Assembly (NCBI GenBank): GCA_029934875.1
Contig: JAOZLK010000066.1
Span: 1-11,995 of the forward strand
DNA from: Bacteroidales bacterium
Lineage (GTDB): Bacteria; Bacteroidota; Bacteroidia; Bacteroidales; GCA-2748055
Length of the DNA: 11,995 nucleotides
Reading direction: 5' to 3'
The position numbers were made by a program, and so were the translations under genes. The notes below the pieces were generated by a model, which saw only the letters and a program-made list of their open reading frames with translations, was not told the DNA's origin and did not search any database. Shown here piece by piece: positions 1 through 9,040 of the stretch. Each line of letters opens with the position of its first letter. Position 1 is the stretch's first letter.

Positions 1-1410
1 ATTCATCCTGGAGGAGAACATTCTGTAGTAAGCAATACGGTTCAAAAGGTTAAAATCAAGATTCAGAGATGTCTGTTGCACCATTAAGGGCTTGTCACTT
101 TTCCAGCTTGCAGGGATAAGCCTTTGGGGCAGGGTGATACCTGTGGTTAATCCGATATCGTAAGAGAAGGAGCCTAATTCACTGCCAGATTTATCTCCCC
201 ATTGCCATTCCATCCCCCCGGTTAAGCCAACGCTAACCTTTTCAGCGCCCTTAAAGGTGTTATTATTGGAAACTCCAACAAGCAAATGTGGCCCTGCATA
301 TCCGGTTGACTTGTTTACCAGGTCGGCCTGAAGATCCATATTAATGTTTTTAGCCATGGTTAAATCGATGCTAACATCAACCTGGTTGAGCAGGCTATCA
401 ATGGCTGATTGCTTTACGGATACCCTGACATAGCTAAAGATCCCCAGATTATTAAGGCGGGAGATGGTGTTCTGGTAGGCGGAATAGGAATACTTTTCAC
501 CCTTTTTAAAATAGATTGCCCTTGATAGTGCTTCAGATTTCAGATAACGGCCCGATGAAAGAATCTTGATATCCCCGTAGGAGCTTGAATTGAGTGTTGA
601 GTCTTCAAATCCATCTGGTTTGGATATATGAACAAGGATTTGGTCAATCTTATATGTAGAAAGAACCGCTGGCGGAAGCTCCATTTTTCTGCCCACCACC
701 AGGTCCAGCTTATTCTCAGCCACGGATGTATCGGCAGTTAATGTGATATGGTCAGGTGAGAAAAAGAAGTAGCCCTCATTTTGAATTCCTGTGAACATCT
801 CCTCTCTGGCATTTTTCAGGTATTCAAGATTGTATTGCTTACCTGGTTTTATGTTGCTTTTAAATTTATACTGGGTAATGAGTGTATCAATTTTCTCCTC
901 GGATGGATTGAAAAGGATCTGATTGTAGACGTAGGGAGGAGCAACTTCGACGAAGTAGCTTACGCGGGCTTTTTTTGGATTTTTGCTATTCTTTTCAAGC
1001 ACTGACCACGCTTTGTTACTGAAATATCCCAGGTCAAATAGTTCACTTTCGATCTTCTGGGCCCTGAGTTCGGGATTGACTTCGGAGACCAGGACGGGAG
1101 AAGATGAGAGGGTTTTAAATAGCCAGTTTCCTATCTTGCTGGTTTCCTTTATGTTCCAGTAGTTGTGAACCCAAAGCCCGATGGGTGGAAGGACGCGTCG
1201 GCCAAGGATTCCATTATTCACTTTATAATCAGTAAGAGATTTAATACTCCCTTTTACTGTTTTTGTGCCCGCTACCTGTTCTTGCACAATAATTTCAATT
1301 TTTTCCTTCCCGGTGTAGAGGAGCTCATCATCGGCAAGGAAGCGGGTATTAGAACAAGCAGCAAATACCAGCATCGAAATAAGAGGCCATATGGATCTGC
1401 AAGCTTTCAT
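1..1410 (-). CDS. tamL: Lipidated TamA-type Omp85 outer-membrane protein TamL (3' end missing)
   Basis: The reading frame is open from an ATG at 1410 to the left edge, giving the first 470 residues. It starts with a lipoprotein signal: a hydrophobic stretch followed by FAAC with Cys19 as the lipidation site. About 320 residues of POTRA-like sequence follow, then from about residue 355 the first alternating strands of a beta barrel rich in Gly and aromatics. A lipidated, POTRA-bearing Omp85 protein coded directly behind tamB is the Bacteroidota TamL arrangement. It should sit in the outer membrane and work with TamB in envelope assembly or lipid transport. The ATG lies inside the tamB stop (ATGA), with an AAGAGG stretch just upstream inside tamB, which suggests translational coupling. 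The full protein would be roughly 750-850 residues; most of the barrel lies outside the window. A related surface-antigen barrel is the alternative, made unlikely by the TamB neighbour. Confidence 0.9.
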   Translation of the reverse strand, partial: MKACRSIWPLISMLVFAACSNTRFLADDELLYTGKEKIEIIVQEQVAGTKTVKGSIKSLTDYKVNNGILGRRVLPPIGLWVHNYWNIKETSKIGNWLFKTLSSSPVLVSEVNPELRAQKIESELFDLGYFSNKAWSVLEKNSKNPKKARVSYFVEVAPPYVYNQILFNPSEEKIDTLITQYKFKSNIKPGKQYNLEYLKNAREEMFTGIQNEGYFFFSPDHITLTADTSVAENKLDLVVGRKMELPPAVLSTYKIDQILVHISKPDGFEDSTLNSSSYGDIKILSSGRYLKSEALSRAIYFKKGEKYSYSAYQNTISRLNNLGIFSYVRVSVKQSAIDSLLNQVDVSIDLTMAKNINMDLQADLVNKSTGYAGPHLLVGVSNNNTFKGAEKVSVGLTGGMEWQWGDKSGSELGSFSYDIGLTTGITLPQRLIPASWKSDKPLMVQQTSLNLDFNLLNRIAYYRMFSSRMN

Positions 1411-4400
1411 TTCCTCTTATTCTTTCTTTTCCAGATCTCTTTGAGATGCCAGTACCTTTTCCTGAAGGTGATGCCAATACCGGTTTTTACAACCTCTCCT
1501 TCAAAAACATCTTCATATGAACGCTCATTGTATACTTTCAGATACCTGGATGCAGCTGAATCAAGCTGGTATTCCAGGGAAATATTATTGAGTGAGAAAT
1601 TTGAAGCTCCCGGCTGATTGTAGAGATCATTCATACGACCAGAAACCCTCATTTGAGCCCTGTCTTCCGCAAATGTTTTCTTGACATCGTAAGAAAGGCT
1701 TGTTTTTGTCTCTTCTCCCCCTCCCTCGGTGGCCTGAACATAGGTGTTGACCCCGAAAGAAATATCAATTCCCTGTATGGTGGTTTTTGTCAGAGAATTT
1801 AACTGGGATGCCACAAGTTGATTTACCTGCTGAGTCATATAAGAGGTGGAGGTGGATATTCCAGGTAAATCAATGGTTTCAAAAAGCAGGATTGTGATGG
1901 CTTGCCGCATTTGCTCTTCCGGACTCATGGTATTGATAATGCTCATTAAATACTGGTCAGTGGTAAAAATGGTGAACTCAACTTTCAGATCAGAAAGATG
2001 GTTGGACAGTTTCAGGAACACGTCAATGTCCAGATTCCGCACCTGGCCATCCATCGGGTTTGTATAGGAACTGGCTACCCTGTTGGATGCCTCAAACTTC
2101 AATTCCGGATCATCAATCCTCCCTTCCCATCTCAGAAAACCTCCTTTTGCGATTCGAAACTTCTTATTTGGCCAACCGACCAGCTTAAGGTTAGCCTCTC
2201 CTTCATTGATCAGATATCTCCCCGAAAGAGAATACTGGTTGTTATTAAGCATCTGAAAGTTTAATGCTCCTTCTCCACTGACTCCTAAATCGATATCAAA
2301 GGCCCATTTTGATAAATTGAAATTAATCCTGGTAGCCGGATCAATTTCAAGAAAGGTTTCAATGGATGATTCGAAGATTTTGGTCTGTTTTGAAGAAAAA
2401 TGTTGTGTAGGTGTATTCTGCTGTGAGGAGCTAACAAAATTCACATATTTAGCACTTTCAGAAAGTGAGAGATCCTCCAGATATTGGTAAAATATCTCGG
2501 AGCCCCTGGCCAGAGTTAAGCTTCCTTTAACGACTGGTTTCGAGACCGGGCCTTTTATTGATAGATGCGAATCCAGGAAAATATCTCCATAAAATGAATC
2601 CATTTCATCAACCGTAGTGTTCATGACCTGAATACCGGATGACTTTATATCCAGATCTGTGGATACCTTCCAGGTCTTATCTATTTCAATAAATCCATTG
2701 ATTTCCAGGATGTTTTGGAGAGAGTCAAGTACCTTAAAATTATTAAAAATCAATTTGTTCCCAGAAAACTGAACACGCTCATCGGGTAAGCTGAATTTTG
2801 AATTCAGGGTATTCACACGCATTGAGGCACCGTTGAAATTAAGGGTACCGTCTAAATCTCCATCATCTTCACTGGATATATCGAACGACCCTGAAATGTT
2901 TCCACTCATCTCTGAAAGTTGTTTCGTTAAAAAGGGTTCAAAAACAGCGAGTGGAAGTGCGGTAAACTCTGTTGAAAGGCTTCTGTGTTCACGCTGGTTT
3001 TGCATAAACTTTACTTCAATACTGGAGGAGTCGATCAGGGTCAGCATTTCCATTGCATAGCTACCGGCAGTGTCCGAATTGAAATGTCCTTTCAGGGCAA
3101 TCATATCGAAGCTTACTTCATTCCAGCGTATTTTGTTGAATTGCAGATCCGTCTTTAAGTTTCTTCCAGCATCCTCTTGCACTCCATAGTCAAGCTGACC
3201 GGATATGATGCCGCTGGGATTACCGGGTAGAAGGTTTTCCCGAATCAATGAGTTAAAAAAAACATTATCAAACTGGCTAACATATTGATGCTCGCCATCC
3301 ACCTCATTGGAATAGAGTTGAATTTCAGAATTACCCGTTTGCATCTTCAAGCGGGGATAAACTTTTTTATCATTGAGATTGACATACAGCAGGGTGGGGT
3401 TCTCCATCTCCCATTGTTGACTGTTCAGTAATATTTTTTTTTCTGGAATATTTAAAACGAACATATTGCTATCCAGATCCGATGCCAGAGCAAGATTGTA
3501 GATGAACTTACCGGAATCATCAATTACCGTGAGTTCAGCGGAGCTTTGCCAGTTGTCATAATGACCTTCCAGTACTATATTATATGCGGGATTCTCAAAA
3601 AAGATGTTTTTGTTGGCAAGCACTTGAATATCCATTATTCCAGCTGAATCAATGGCACTCGCCCGCAACTCACCTATTTCAATACTCTTATACCTGAGAT
3701 CATTTCCTGATACAACATACTTCAAGCTTTGATCTGAAGCACTGTTTGTAAGAGAAAATTCGAGATTGCCCAGGCGTATTGCAGAATCCTGCAGAATCAT
3801 TCCAAGGGCCTCATGATTTGATATGCTTCCATTAATATTTGTTGCTGGCAATTGAGCGATTCGCATGTTGACATCTGAATGGGACGAATCCATGAAAGTC
3901 GACAGGTAGCTTCGATAACTATTTATCAAAGTGTCAATATCCATAGTAGATTTACCGATGTATATATCAGTGGTGAAAAAATCGGCTTCAGCTTTGAGAT
4001 GTATTTGACTGGAATCGGTGGCGATACTGGCATTTATTTCCTGGATGCTTGCCTTTTCCATGGAATTTGAAACCTCTGTTTCCATAAGGCTTATTTCAGA
4101 TTCTAATGCACCAGGTGATTTTGAATAGACCGCCGTAATTGTAGTCTCTAAGGAGGTATTCTCTTTGGAAAAATTTAGTTGGTCCAACCGGGCAACAAGC
4201 ATTCCGTTGGTGTTAAGTATCAATGTTGAGTCGGAGCGGTTTACAGTAGTGTAAAAACCTGTTTTCAGGTTGGGATCATCCACCAGGATATTGAATTCAT
4301 AAAAACTATATTCCAGGATGCCTGTGATGCTCGTATTTACATATCGATAGTTATTATATGTGAGAGAGTCAAGCACCAGGGAGATGCTTGCTAATAAAGA

Positions 4401-6239
4401 GTCCTGCTTGAAGCCGCTTCCTGAAAGTGCCACGGATCCACTAATTTCCCCCAGGGCTTCTGCCTTTAGAAGTTTACCAGGCAACAGATTGAAGAAGGTG
4501 GTACGTAAATCAAAGCTTTCAGTTTTTAAATCGAAGGTGCCGCTAAGATCAAGCTCGCCAAGATTACTTTTAAGTCCAAGATTGATTCCTGAATATCCCA
4601 ATGAATCTGATATGCTTCCCTGAAGAGAGATGGAGCTTAGTGTGGAATAAGCATCCTCTGGCCCAAGCTCTTTCAACATTTCATTCAACCAGGCCGAATC
4701 CCGGACTAATAATTTAAATTCCAGATTACCCCTGGCCTCTTTAGGCTGAAAAGGATCCTCAGCATTTCCGTCAATGGCCAGGCTGAAATTATCAGTCTGC
4801 GAAATCTTAAGGTCTTGAAGATTGATCTTTGATTGGTCCAGTCCGAAGTAGCCGTCAATATCAATTGGAGCTTTAGAAAGGGTTGACAAAGCGGGGATCT
4901 CCTTCAGATCATCTTTGAAGAAAAAGACATCCTTCAGGGATAATTGGGTATTTTGAAATGCTAGATGAGCATTTCGGAGTTCATCCTCATTTTTCAGTAT
5001 TTTGAAAATACTTCCCTCTGCATCACCTTCCAGCTTAGCCTTACTGTTTTCCGATTCAAAGGAAAAAGCGAGTTGGGTCGTCTCCGGATTTGAAGTAAAT
5101 TCTCCTTTCATTTGCTTAAGATCAAAACCATTGGCCAAAGAGAAACCCAGTTTTTTTACAAGGACTTCTGCCTGGTTCTTGTTTAGCCTGGTGTCAATCA
5201 GATGCATCTCACGTAAGACAATTTTAGCAGGGAAGGCTGTATCGGGAGCTTTGGGGTAGGAGTAGGCCCCCTGTGAGACCTTCACCTTTTGCAAATTTGT
5301 CTTATCAATAATAATATCCCAGGGGAAGTCAAGGGAAGGACGATCGGCAGTGCTCTCAGACGATTTTCCGGTGAGGCCTGTGAGCATGGTGACATCCGCT
5401 CCATTGAGCGAAATGATATCAGCATCAATCTCTTTGTTTGCAAAGTCAGTCACCCTGGTTCTGATCAAGCCTTCCTGGAGAACCAGGTTCAACAATATAC
5501 TGTCTGCCTCCTGATTAAATGTAAAATCCAGGTCGCTCACCTGAACTTTCTTAAATCCAAAATTCCAGGGAGCACCCTTTTCTTTTTTGGGAGGGATTAA
5601 TCGTGGCGAAATTCTTAATCCCCCTTGCCCGGCGTCCAGCTTAATGCTTTTAAAAACAAGGGATCTGTTTTGCAGTGATAAATTAAATCCGGTCAGTTTG
5701 AGATCCTCAATCTCTTCGGTAATATGAATTCCGATAGAAGGATCGTCGAGTTTGAAACTGATATTTTGTAAATCACCTCTCTTAATGTCTATTTCCCAGA
5801 ACCCCTTTATTTCTTTTGGTTTTTCAGCTTCCGCTTTGTCTTTTTTGGAAAATGTCCGGCCTATGTTGATTCCCGTGTTAGTCGAGTCGTTGTACAGGTG
5901 GACGACAACGCCTCCAAGGTATACCTGTTGCAACTTTACTTTCTTCTTCAATAAAGCGGGAAGATTAATCTTTGTATCCACACCCATGGCACAGATGATG
6001 GTATCACCCTGAGGTCCGGAAATGGTGACTCCCTCAACTTTTACTTTATTTGGGAGCAGGGTTCTTATGCTTTCAATATGGAGGGGTAGATCCAGCTTGC
6101 TGAATAAGCTGTTGACCTGCCTGGAAACAAAGCGGTCCGAGAAAGGCAGGTTTATAAAAACTAATAGCAAGGCAAGGAACCCGATGACTGAGATCAGGAA
6201 AACCACTATTATCCTTATGAATTTTCTAAACCTTTTCAA
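1407..6239 (-). CDS. tamB: Translocation and assembly module protein TamB (AsmA-like, DUF490)
   Basis: A 1610-residue protein with an N-terminal basic run (KRFRK), one membrane helix at about residues 8-30, then a very long periplasmic region of repeating short amphipathic beta strands. The last roughly 450 residues match the TamB C-terminal (DUF490) style, with segments such as KGPVSKPVVKGSLTLARG and GEANLKLVGWPN. TamB proteins form an elongated, lipid-binding beta-taco bridging inner and outer membranes and dock on a TamA-type barrel; here that partner is the downstream tamL, overlapped by 4 bases. The start is a TTG at 6239-6237: an in-frame TAA lies 18 bases upstream, and the first internal Met comes only around residue 84, after the membrane helix, so no ATG could give a complete protein. 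Length is normal for Bacteroidota TamB and no frame break is visible. Confidence 0.92.
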   Translation of the reverse strand: MKRFRKFIRIIVVFLISVIGFLALLLVFINLPFSDRFVSRQVNSLFSKLDLPLHIESIRTLLPNKVKVEGVTISGPQGDTIICAMGVDTKINLPALLKKKVKLQQVYLGGVVVHLYNDSTNTGINIGRTFSKKDKAEAEKPKEIKGFWEIDIKRGDLQNISFKLDDPSIGIHITEEIEDLKLTGFNLSLQNRSLVFKSIKLDAGQGGLRISPRLIPPKKEKGAPWNFGFKKVQVSDLDFTFNQEADSILLNLVLQEGLIRTRVTDFANKEIDADIISLNGADVTMLTGLTGKSSESTADRPSLDFPWDIIIDKTNLQKVKVSQGAYSYPKAPDTAFPAKIVLREMHLIDTRLNKNQAEVLVKKLGFSLANGFDLKQMKGEFTSNPETTQLAFSFESENSKAKLEGDAEGSIFKILKNEDELRNAHLAFQNTQLSLKDVFFFKDDLKEIPALSTLSKAPIDIDGYFGLDQSKINLQDLKISQTDNFSLAIDGNAEDPFQPKEARGNLEFKLLVRDSAWLNEMLKELGPEDAYSTLSSISLQGSISDSLGYSGINLGLKSNLGELDLSGTFDLKTESFDLRTTFFNLLPGKLLKAEALGEISGSVALSGSGFKQDSLLASISLVLDSLTYNNYRYVNTSITGILEYSFYEFNILVDDPNLKTGFYTTVNRSDSTLILNTNGMLVARLDQLNFSKENTSLETTITAVYSKSPGALESEISLMETEVSNSMEKASIQEINASIATDSSQIHLKAEADFFTTDIYIGKSTMDIDTLINSYRSYLSTFMDSSHSDVNMRIAQLPATNINGSISNHEALGMILQDSAIRLGNLEFSLTNSASDQSLKYVVSGNDLRYKSIEIGELRASAIDSAGIMDIQVLANKNIFFENPAYNIVLEGHYDNWQSSAELTVIDDSGKFIYNLALASDLDSNMFVLNIPEKKILLNSQQWEMENPTLLYVNLNDKKVYPRLKMQTGNSEIQLYSNEVDGEHQYVSQFDNVFFNSLIRENLLPGNPSGIISGQLDYGVQEDAGRNLKTDLQFNKIRWNEVSFDMIALKGHFNSDTAGSYAMEMLTLIDSSSIEVKFMQNQREHRSLSTEFTALPLAVFEPFLTKQLSEMSGNISGSFDISSEDDGDLDGTLNFNGASMRVNTLNSKFSLPDERVQFSGNKLIFNNFKVLDSLQNILEINGFIEIDKTWKVSTDLDIKSSGIQVMNTTVDEMDSFYGDIFLDSHLSIKGPVSKPVVKGSLTLARGSEIFYQYLEDLSLSESAKYVNFVSSSQQNTPTQHFSSKQTKIFESSIETFLEIDPATRINFNLSKWAFDIDLGVSGEGALNFQMLNNNQYSLSGRYLINEGEANLKLVGWPNKKFRIAKGGFLRWEGRIDDPELKFEASNRVASSYTNPMDGQVRNLDIDVFLKLSNHLSDLKVEFTIFTTDQYLMSIINTMSPEEQMRQAITILLFETIDLPGISTSTSYMTQQVNQLVASQLNSLTKTTIQGIDISFGVNTYVQATEGGGEETKTSLSYDVKKTFAEDRAQMRVSGRMNDLYNQPGASNFSLNNISLEYQLDSAASRYLKVYNERSYEDVFEGEVVKTGIGITFRKRYWHLKEIWKRKNKRK

Positions 6240-6399
6240 CGAGGGAGCTTTCCGTTAAAAATACGAAATCATCACTGGATTTAAAGGATCTTTTTTTGAT
6301 TCCGACCAGCAGGAGCCGGAATGAGGATTGATTCTCTGATGATTGAGGCAACATTTCGAGGTTTAATGCGTATATATTGGGACATATTTAATTACTGTT
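6240..6399. promoter_or_regulatory. Divergent spacer between tamB and the DUF4382 lipoprotein gene
   Basis: A 160-base A/T-rich spacer between two genes that read away from each other, so it must hold promoters for both (inference from layout). On the plus strand TATATTGG at 6373-6380 resembles the Bacteroidota -7 element (TAnnTTTG) with one mismatch, but I find no properly spaced TTTG-type -33 element. On the minus strand TATTTTTA near the tamB start is similarly imperfect. Neither gene has a recognisable Shine-Dalgarno sequence. No small gene is seen here. Confidence 0.4.
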
Positions 6400-7176
6400 A
6401 TGAAAAGATCCATCTCTTATTTAGCAATGGCCCTGGTCCTGGCTACAGGTTTCAAGGGATGTTCCGATTCGGAACCCGAAGGAGGAGAGGCGAATATTGA
6501 GTTCAGGCTGACCGATATGCCCGGAGAATACCAGCAGGTTAACATTGATGTGCTTTCTGTAGAAGTGAAATTTAACGATAGCACGATCAGCTTAAGCACA
6601 AACCAGGGGGTTTACAACCTGCTTGAATTTGTGAATGGGAAAGACACCCTGTTGGTGGATGATCAGTTGCCTTCGGGATACATCAGCCAGATCAGGCTTA
6701 TCCTGGGTGATAATAACACGGTAATGATCGACAGTATGCTCTATGATTTGAAAACGCCCAGTGCTCAACAATCAGGACTTAAACTGAATGTTCATGAAGA
6801 AATAATTTCCGGAGAGAGTTATGCCTATATGATAGATTTTGTGGTGGATAAGTCCATTGTGGAGACCGGAAACGGGAAGTATATTTTAAAACCTGTGATC
6901 AAAGTATATACCGAGGCGGTAACGGGGTCAATCCAGGGAGTGGCCTGGCCGGCCGAATCAAAGGCCCTGGTGATGGCCATCATGAACGAAGATACGGTAA
7001 GCACTTATGCCGATACTGTTTCGGGAATGTTTTTAATCAGGGGCCTTTCTGAGGGCAACTATGATATGGCTTTTTCTCCCCTTGAAGCTTATCAGGATAC
7101 CATCATTCCCAATATTGCTGTGATATCGGGCCAGACAGTGCTAATGGATACGGTATTCATTCAGCAGGATCAGTAA
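6400..7176 (+). CDS. DUF4382 domain lipoprotein
   Basis: A 258-residue predicted lipoprotein. The first 20 residues form a signal peptide and Cys21 is the likely lipidation site, followed by acidic residues (CSDSEPE) as in many exported Bacteroidota lipoproteins. The lipobox FKGC is poor because Lys sits at -2. Residues about 33-170 show the DUF4382 signature: FRLTDMPGEYQQVNIDV at the start, a LLEFVNGKDTLL segment, LPSGYISQIRLILGDNN, and QQSGLKL. Residues about 176-255 look like a carboxypeptidase-regulatory-type beta sandwich (GSIQGVAW through the SGMFLIRGLSEGNYD turn). DUF4382 proteins are common surface or periplasmic lipoproteins of Bacteroidota with no established function. The 3' end overlaps the convergent cvfB-like gene by 20 bases. 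Confidence 0.85.
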   Translation: MKRSISYLAMALVLATGFKGCSDSEPEGGEANIEFRLTDMPGEYQQVNIDVLSVEVKFNDSTISLSTNQGVYNLLEFVNGKDTLLVDDQLPSGYISQIRLILGDNNTVMIDSMLYDLKTPSAQQSGLKLNVHEEIISGESYAYMIDFVVDKSIVETGNGKYILKPVIKVYTEAVTGSIQGVAWPAESKALVMAIMNEDTVSTYADTVSGMFLIRGLSEGNYDMAFSPLEAYQDTIIPNIAVISGQTVLMDTVFIQQDQ

Positions 7177-8005
7177 GCAGCCTGATTCCACCACTTTCAA
7201 GGGTGATGATTTTTTGTTTGTACAGGGCTCCAACTGATCTTTTAAAGGCTTTTTTACTGATTCCGAAAGCGGAATAGATCTCTTCCGGGGTGCTCTTGTC
7301 TGTTACAGACAGAAAGCCCCCATTTTCTTTAAGTTTTGTGAGGACTGTTTCGCTGTTTGCATCCTTTGTATTCCTGTATCCGGCTGCCTGCAGGGCAAGG
7401 TCAATTTTTCCGTCTTCCCTGATTTTCTTTATAAAGCCGGGAATCAGGTCCCCTATCCTCAGGCTTGTGAAAATCTCATTTTCATAAATCAGCCCCTTGT
7501 GTATATTATTGATGATCACTGTATAACCAAGATCGGTCTTTTGCCATACAAGCATTGAGACTTCTTCCCCCTCCTTAACAGTGATGATGTCGTTTTGAAT
7601 ATATCGTTCGATCCTGTTGCTTGCATACAGGCGGTCTGTCTTTTGATCCAGATCCATATAAACGATATACCAACGTCCTTCCTCCAAATTTTGTTTCTGC
7701 TCCCTGAAGGGAACCATAAGGTCCTTTTCAAGACCCCAGTCCATAAAGGCTCCAACGGCAGATGCTGCGTTAACCTTTAGCTGGGCAAATTCATGAAGCG
7801 CAATTTTTGGAGTAAGTGTAGTTGCAACCTTTCTTCCTTCAGAGTCCCGATAGATAAAGACCTCTACTTCGCCTTCGGGCTTCATCTCATCCCTGCAATA
7901 CTTGTTTGGCAATAAGACCTCCTCGCCCGATTCATCTCCCAGGAAGAGCCCAAATGTGGAGCGTTTAACTATCTTCAACTTGCATTTTTTCCCCTGTTCG
8001 ATCAT
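7157..8005 (-). CDS. CvfB-family S1-domain RNA-binding protein
   Basis: A cytosolic protein of 282 residues built of S1-like OB-fold domains followed by a winged helix. The first S1-like unit is the KCKLKIVKRSTFGLFLG region, continuing to EEVLLPNKYC; later units include the GLIYENEIFTSLRIGDLIPG and IREDGKIDLAL segments. The winged helix spans about residues 231-282 (EEIYSAFGISKKAFKRSVGAL). This order is that of the CvfB family, named after Staphylococcus conserved virulence factor B, which binds RNA and affects gene expression there; the role in Bacteroidota is not established. I chose the ATG at 8005 because family members begin with MIExGK, matching MIEQGKK here. A TTG at 8050 would add 15 residues with no family support. 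The 3' end overlaps the convergent lipoprotein gene. Confidence 0.85.
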   Translation of the reverse strand: MIEQGKKCKLKIVKRSTFGLFLGDESGEEVLLPNKYCRDEMKPEGEVEVFIYRDSEGRKVATTLTPKIALHEFAQLKVNAASAVGAFMDWGLEKDLMVPFREQKQNLEEGRWYIVYMDLDQKTDRLYASNRIERYIQNDIITVKEGEEVSMLVWQKTDLGYTVIINNIHKGLIYENEIFTSLRIGDLIPGFIKKIREDGKIDLALQAAGYRNTKDANSETVLTKLKENGGFLSVTDKSTPEEIYSAFGISKKAFKRSVGALYKQKIITLESGGIRLLTDPAE

Positions 8006-8121
8006 GGCATAAGAATATTTCACAAGATAGTTATCCTGTGATTTTTGCAAGGCCCATTAAACAATATAAATTACAATATGTTTAATACCTGAGATAAGCT
8101 CTTAGACCTATAATAAGCCTT
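8006..8121. promoter_or_regulatory. Divergent spacer between cvfB-like and aldo/keto reductase genes
   Basis: A 116-base, strongly A/T-rich spacer between divergent start codons, expected to carry promoters for both genes (inference). TATGTTTA at 8077-8084 on the plus strand is one mismatch from the Bacteroidota -7 consensus, but the nearest TTTG (8044-8047) is too far upstream for the usual 19-21 base spacing. No clear operator or Shine-Dalgarno sequence is visible. Confidence 0.35.
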
Positions 8122-8985
8122 ATGAAAAGAAGACAATTTTTAAAAGCTACAGTAGCCGCATCGGCCCTGCTCTCAGCATTTCCCTACGAAGTGCTGGCAG
8201 GAGATAAAAAAATCTACCCCTACGACAGGGTAAGGTTGGGTAATACAGGCATTGAAATGTCCAGGATGGCCATGGGGACAGGCACACGTGGTTTTGGCGG
8301 AAGCTCAAACCAGACCCGGCAGCTTGGGATCACGGGTGTTTCGGATATGCTCAGGGCAGCATTTGATGAAGGAATTAATTTCTGGGAGACAGCCGATCAG
8401 TATGGATCTCATCCCCATGTCAGGGAGGCATTGAAAAAAACCAGGCGGGAGGAGGTGGTTATTTTAACCAAAACCAACTCCTCCACCTATGAGGATGTTA
8501 AGAAGGACCTGGATCGCTTCAGGCTTGAACTTGGCACTGATTACCTGGATATGGTGCTTTTACATGCGGTGACCGATGGTAACTGGAATACGAATATGAA
8601 GGGAGCCATGGAGGCCATGGCTGAAGCAAAGGAGGATGGTATTCTGAGGGCGCATGGTATTTCTTGCCATTCCCTGGAAGCACTTGAGACTGCCGCCGAT
8701 GAACCCTGGGTTGATGTTGACCTGGCGAGGTTTAATCCGGGTGGAGCAGTAATGGATGCTGATGTGGATACAGTACAAAAAGTACTTAAACGCATGAAAC
8801 AGAATGGGAAGGCCATCATTCAGATGAAGGTTTACGGGGCCGGTCAGCTGGTTGACAAAAAAGATGAATGTCTGCAGTTTCATACCGGATCCGATTTCAT
8901 CGATGCTTTCACCCTGGGTATTGAGAGTTTTGAGCAACTGAAGGACGTGCAAAAAAGACTCCCCGAGGCCAGTGTCAGGGGGTAA
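8122..8985 (+). CDS. Exported twin-arginine-type aldo/keto reductase
   Basis: A 287-residue aldo/keto reductase barrel behind a twin-arginine-like leader: KRRQFLK at residues 2-8, a hydrophobic stretch, and a VLA-type cleavage site near residue 26. NAD(P)H-dependent carbonyl reduction is the family reaction; the substrate cannot be told. The barrel begins with RVRLGNTGIEMSRMAMGTG. The catalytic region reads INFWETADQYGS, where most relatives have FDTADxYG: Tyr94, Lys117 (ILTKT) and His148 (LLHAV) are in place, but the tetrad Asp is replaced by Glu89. The C-terminal LGIESFEQLKDV is typical of the cofactor-binding end of the family. There is no C-terminal iron-sulfur Cys cluster. The Tat leader suggests folding in the cytosol with bound cofactor and export to the periplasm. 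It stands alone, divergent from the cvfB-like gene. Confidence 0.87.
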   Translation: MKRRQFLKATVAASALLSAFPYEVLAGDKKIYPYDRVRLGNTGIEMSRMAMGTGTRGFGGSSNQTRQLGITGVSDMLRAAFDEGINFWETADQYGSHPHVREALKKTRREEVVILTKTNSSTYEDVKKDLDRFRLELGTDYLDMVLLHAVTDGNWNTNMKGAMEAMAEAKEDGILRAHGISCHSLEALETAADEPWVDVDLARFNPGGAVMDADVDTVQKVLKRMKQNGKAIIQMKVYGAGQLVDKKDECLQFHTGSDFIDAFTLGIESFEQLKDVQKRLPEASVRG

Positions 8986-9040
8986 CTCTCAGTGAAGGCG
9001 CTTGACCTCCATCTGAGTGACATGAAAATTTAACATGTGA

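Noticed and set aside
1165..1617. 150-codon plus-strand frame across the tamB-tamL junction
   Set aside because: It lies opposite two well-supported genes, has a low-complexity Phe/Leu/Ser-rich product and no recognisable domain.
6373..6380. TATATTGG as a -7 promoter element for the DUF4382 gene
   Set aside because: One mismatch to TAnnTTTG, no correctly spaced -33 element, and only about 20 bases from the ATG; kept only as a remark.
8006..8050. TTG start adding 15 residues to the CvfB-like protein
   Set aside because: CvfB proteins begin with MIExGK, which matches the ATG at 8005; the extra residues look like leader sequence.
8560..8952. 130-codon minus-strand frame inside the aldo/keto reductase gene
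   Set aside because: The sense strand encodes a complete reductase; the antisense product has no family resemblance.
9020..9038. Hairpin ACATG-9-CATGT between the aldo/keto reductase and the small membrane protein
   Set aside because: A five-base A/T-rich stem with a nine-base loop and no T tract is too weak to call a terminator.
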